Made by a program: the position numbers and the translations under genes. From Eriocheir sinensis (taxonomy: Eukaryota > Arthropoda > Malacostraca > Decapoda > Varunidae), in NCBI RefSeq assembly GCF_024679095.1, contig NW_026110518.1, positions 372,001 through 436,000 of the forward strand: DNA of 64,000 nucleotides, written 5' to 3'. Below the pieces are notes generated by a model. It was given only the letters and a program-made list of their open reading frames with translations, had not been told where the DNA came from and did no database searches. This document shows positions 60,310 through 64,000 of this stretch, in pieces; the first letter of the stretch is position 1, and each line of letters begins with the position of its first letter.

Positions 60310-61500
60310 ACAATCTTCGTCGGTAAATACGGATGCGAAAAAGTTATTTAGGATTGTAGCTATTTCATTTTCATCGTTCGTGTGGTTACCATTATCATTA
60401 GCAAGCGGTCCGATACCACAAGTGAGTGACTTTTTATTATTTACATAGCTACAAAATTCTTCAGGATTTGATTTACTCGTTTCCGCTATATATTCTTCAA
60501 GATTTTTCTTGCTCCGTTTTATTAATATCTTGGTTTCGCGGCGAATTATGCACTACTCTAGTTTGTCAGCCTCACTCTGAGTTGATATGTATCTACTGTA
60601 TACGCGTTTTTTAAGAGATAGGCTATTTTGAATTTCGTTATTCCACCATTTGGGTTTCCTCTTAAAAGCTGAACGTCTGTTACGATAGGGTACGCATATG
60701 CTTATGGCATTGTTCAATATTGTGGTGAAGGCCCCCCAAGATTTATCAATATCTGTTTCCGCCGAGATTTCAGTCCAGTCAGAATTATTTAGAATTGATC
60801 GGAGCCTTACGAAATTCGCTCTCTGATAATCAGGCACCTTTTCTTTACTAGGAGTTACTTTACTTTCTTTCATATTGATGCTGAATGTGATTGTTCGGTG
60901 ATCGCTAGAACTAAAATTGGACCAACATTTACTTCGTTAACTAGATCAGCTGTCATTGAAAAGATAAGGTCAAGTATATTATTTTCCCGAGTCGGTTCTT
61001 GAACATGTTGATGTAAATCACTTTCTAGTAAATTTTTGCACAGGTCGAGCCCTGTATGAGAGTTCAACGGTTCACCCCATCTTTTCACTGGCAAGTTAAA
61101 GTCCCCCATAATTACTGCCTCGCAACTGCTACTTGCTTCTAATAATAATTCACTTAATGCGTGGTCGATATCAAGAGTCTGCCTTGGCGGTCTGTAGATA
61201 AGTCCAATTACTATTTTACGAGATCTATTTTTAATTTCAATGAAGACCGTGTCTACATTGGTTATAATATCTGTTTTCACGGATACTGGATGGAGAGAGT
61301 TGTGGATATAAAAGATAACGCCTCCACCCTGTCTGTTCTCTCTTTCATGACTAAATATGGTATAACCCGGTAATCTATACTCCGCAATGAAATCTCAATT
61401 TGAAGTATCTATCCAAGAATCTGTGACTCCGATGATGTGATAATGATTTGTAGCTGCGAGGACATCTAAGTCTTCAAATTTGTTACGTAGGCTACGAGCG
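60310..61500 (-). pseudogene. LINE family E endonuclease, copy 2
   Basis: Frames 61280-60870 and 60873-60553 repeat the blocks of copy 1 (LIYRPPRQTLDID, MGDFNLPVKRW). A single missing A near 60915 shifts the frame in the SDH region (SDHRTITFSINM in copy 1). Confidence 0.88.
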
Positions 61501-61539
61501 TTTACATAGCAAGCTTTAATGTGATTCGAGTCAGGGGTT

Positions 61540-62600
61540 TCGCGGGTTGAGTGTTCCCTTACGGTGGCGCTGCTGGTGTTCTCGCCTCCGCATTTTTTGG
61601 CTTTCGAAGAGCCACTTGGTCACAGAGCAGCCTCCCGAAACGGGCTGCTCCAACAGGGTTTATGTGGATGCCATCAGCAAGGAACAAGTCTGAATCGTAG
61701 TAAAAACTGTTCCACATGGACGTTTTCTTGTGAGCAAAGGGACTGAAGTCTGTTGTTTGTGCTGAAGGCCTTACTGTAAAAGCTAGATTCGGCACCGACC
61801 CTCGGGAGGATTCCTGAGATTATGATGTTACTGGCATCCGTTTTACGTTTATACTGCTTGATCATGCGGCGGTATTTCTCAAGCAGTTCCTTAGAACGGG
61901 TTGTCTTTACGTCATTTGTCCCCGCGTGAATGACAAAGAGGGTGTTTCGGTCGGCATTTCTCGTGACATCATCGCACGCTGCAGTGATGTCGTCCAGTCT
62001 GGCACCTGGATAGCAGTAACGTTTTCTGCGGCCTTTTGATGAACGACCACATAACTCAACAGCTGGCCACGCACCATGGAGTCCCCAACTAGGCGAGTCT
62101 CAAACTCATCCTCCATGGTGTCTGCCATCACCTGGAACCTATTAAAGGTAGTGGGGCTCAGTAAATCCTTGCTTGTCTGCTTCGGTTTGGCTCCATTCCT
62201 TACAGGTTGGAACCCGACATCCTGTGAAGCAGGAAGATAAGCGTTAAATGGGGCAGGCTGGAAGTTGTCCTGTGAGGCAGGCTGGGAGTTAGTCTTTGAA
62301 GCAGGCTGGGGGTTAGCCTGTGAGGCAGGCTTGGGGTTAGCCTGTGAGGCAGGCTGGGGGTCAGCCTGTGAGGCGGGCTGGGGGTCAGCCTGTGAGGCAG
62401 GCTGTCGGTTGTCCTGTGAGGCAAGCCGGGAGTCAACCTGTGAGGCAGGTAACACGTCCTCCCGTGAAGCAGGAGATTCGTCTGGAGAGGGCACAGTCTC
62501 GGTGGAGGGCCTCTCCACCATTGATGGTGGAGTCACTGCCACATTATTTGAAACAAATTCCTGAAGGGCCTTGAATTTCTTTTCAAGATCATTATGTTTG
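61540..62600 (-). pseudogene. LINE family E ORF1 with esterase, copy 2, longer N-terminus
   Basis: Right of the shared part this copy keeps the start: KHNDLEKKFKALQEFVSNNV (coiled-coil-like), then a run of eight-residue PASQxxPQ repeats (62443-62258), then RLVGDSMVRGQL (about 62080), VIHAGTNDVKT (about 61915) and LADGIHINPVGAARFG (about 61680). SGNH block residues are all present. A frame change near 61940 and another near 61740 break it. Confidence 0.85.
62258..62443. repeat. 24-bp coding minisatellite in LINE ORF1
   Basis: GCCTGTGAGGCAGGCTGGGG plus four bases repeats about seven times and encodes PASQxxPQ on the minus strand. Copy 1 has fewer units (59670-59794). Confidence 0.93.
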
Positions 62601-64000
62601 ACAGAAAACACACGGAGACACCAGACTACTGTGCCTCGAAGCACTGAAGTCAAGAAGGACATTTCTGTCCTATACACCAACGCGCGGAGCTTAATACCCA
62701 AAAGGGATGAGTTACTTGCCTACGTTGACGTAGAAAGACCGGACGTGATTGCCATCACCGAAACGTGGGCCACCTCTGACCACCTAATGACCGAATTCTC
62801 AATTCCGGGATACGAGAGCTTCTACAAAAACAGACTTCACAAGAAAGGAGGAGGTGTTATCTGTTACGTCAAGAACAAATACCCGGCCGTGAAAATATCA
62901 AAAGAGGACTCAGAGAAATATGACTCTGTATATGTTGAACTAGAGACTAGTAAGCACAACAAAATAACGATTGGAACCGTTTACAGACCTTCAAAGCAAC
63001 AAGCAGCGGACGACGAAGCGCTGTACGAGGAAATTCACACCATAACACAAAACAAACAGTCAGTCATTATCGGGGACTTTAACTGTTCCAACATTGACTG
63101 GACCAGATGATTGGAGATCGGGAGGGTGACAGATTGCTCGAAATGTTAGAGGACACTTTTCTAACTCAGATTGTTACCCAACCGACAAGGGAAAATAACT
63201 TATTAGACCTAGTACTCGTGAGTGATTCAGATCTCACACGTGAATGTCAGGTCGGCGAAAAACTAAGTGGTTGCGAACATCACCTAATTCGCCTAAAGAT
63301 CAGAACAGACCATGAACCCACCAAAAACACGTCCAGGATTCCAGACTACAAAAGAGCCAATTTTAATCTCGCTCGTGAGCTGCTAACCCAGACAACTTGG
63401 GAACCCATGAACCTCACTCCTGTGGACGGCGCGTGGAACGGTTTCAAGAACAAATTCCTAGAGGTAGAGAGAACAACTGTTCCCATGAAGACTAGGAGAA
63501 CAAATAATGCCACAAGCCCACCATGGATGATTACCCAAGTTCGACAGGCGATTAATTTAAAGAAGATAAAATACAACTTGCTAAAGGACAACAGCACTGA
63601 CAAGGCTCGCGAACAGTACCAGCAAAGCCTCGGAGCTTGCAGAACTCTCATACGCCAGCGTAAACGCGGCTATGAAAAACAGATTGCGCGCGAAGCCAAG
63701 TCCAACCCGAAAAAGTTCTTCACGTATATAAGAACCAAAAAGAAGACAAAAAGCAATATCGGTCCCCTAAAAGATGAAAGTGACGTACTAACACAGGACA
63801 GTAGACAAATGGTCGAAATCCTAAACAGAAACTTCGCGTCTGTGTTCACGGTCGAGAACACCCAGTCCGTACCCGAGAGCCCTACCCCACCGATGGGAAT
63901 TACTCCCCTAGAAATTGGCACAATCGACGAACGGGATGCGAAAAAGTATCTATACAAACTCGAGACAAACAAGTCCACCGGACCCGACGACTTGTCACCC
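62571..64000 (+). pseudogene. CR1-type LINE endonuclease and RT start, cut by window end
   Basis: 62595-63110 reads VKKDISVLYTNARSLIPKRD, DVIAITETWATSDHL, GTVYRPSKQQAADD and SVIIGDFNCSNIDWTR: NAR, TETW, YRP and GDFN blocks of the EEP nuclease. After a one-base frame change near 63107 the frame stays open to the window end: TQPTRENNLLDLVLVSDSD, KLSGCEHHLIRLKI, NPKKFFTYIRTKKKTKSNIG, LNRNFASVFTVENT, then the RT start NKSTGPDDLSP. Only one break in 1.4 kb suggests a younger copy. It is head to head with LINE family E, and differs from it. Confidence 0.88.

Larger units (their letters stand above)
57228..62452 (-). repeat. Tandem duplication of about 2.6 kb inside LINE family E
   Basis: 57228-59794 and 59795-62452 carry the same segment (RT N-terminus, endonuclease, most of ORF1) in the same orientation, about 97 percent alike by eye. 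The junction joins the ORF1 minisatellite (GAGCAGGTAA) to AATGCCTTTGAAAATCC of RT. Copies differ by substitutions and many single-base run-length changes. Confidence 0.88.

Overview
The window is eukaryotic, AT-rich and full of mobile elements, with long dinucleotide microsatellites and several layers of nested transposons. The mix of families (CR1-group LINEs with an esterase ORF1, a jockey-like LINE, Ty3/gypsy elements, hAT-Tip100, piggyBac, an Academ-like element, tRNA-derived SINEs) and the very long (AT)n, (AG)n and (GT)n runs suggest an arthropod, most likely a decapod crustacean. That assignment is inferred from repeat style, not proven. There are no rRNA genes, CRISPR arrays, operons or bacterial genes.

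Layout. 1-1834: minus-strand LINE (PHD-finger ORF1, endonuclease). 3360-7899: decayed Ty3/gypsy body, plus strand, abutting a second gypsy gag fused to a LINE fragment (7905-9156, minus). 9208-10411: microsatellites. 10468-18348: hAT-Tip100-like transposon, swollen by a SINE, a LINE piece, an LTR-like block and two more SINE pieces. 19428-40908: what looks like host-gene territory on the minus strand. Five short candidate exons with splice signals are compatible in phase, two of them ending in stops. They sit among LINE fragments (22940-28635), a DDE-like transposase relic (28760-30000), a piggyBac relic with TTAA and matching ends (30064-32146), a 232-bp repeat pair and a LINE ORF1 (33512-34770).

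42520-55571 is one nested stack: an old gypsy element whose right LTR was hit twice. One hit is a young gypsy element (46139-51928; LTRs differ at one base by eye; GGGT target duplication). The other is a 3175-bp DNA transposon (52187-55361) with about 150-bp terminal inverted repeats, a GTG target duplication, and one gene encoding an XPG/FEN1-like (PIN) nuclease with a C-terminal CXC cysteine domain. The left LTR of the old element keeps the uninterrupted sequence, so both insertions can be read against an empty site in the same window. 56180-62600: CR1-type LINE, minus strand, with a 2.6-kb internal tandem duplication. 62571-64000: a second CR1-type LINE, plus strand, running off the end.

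Almost every coding stretch belongs to a mobile element and carries stops or frame breaks. The features of most interest are the XPG-nuclease transposon with its empty site, the set of alternative host exons, and the dated nested stack.
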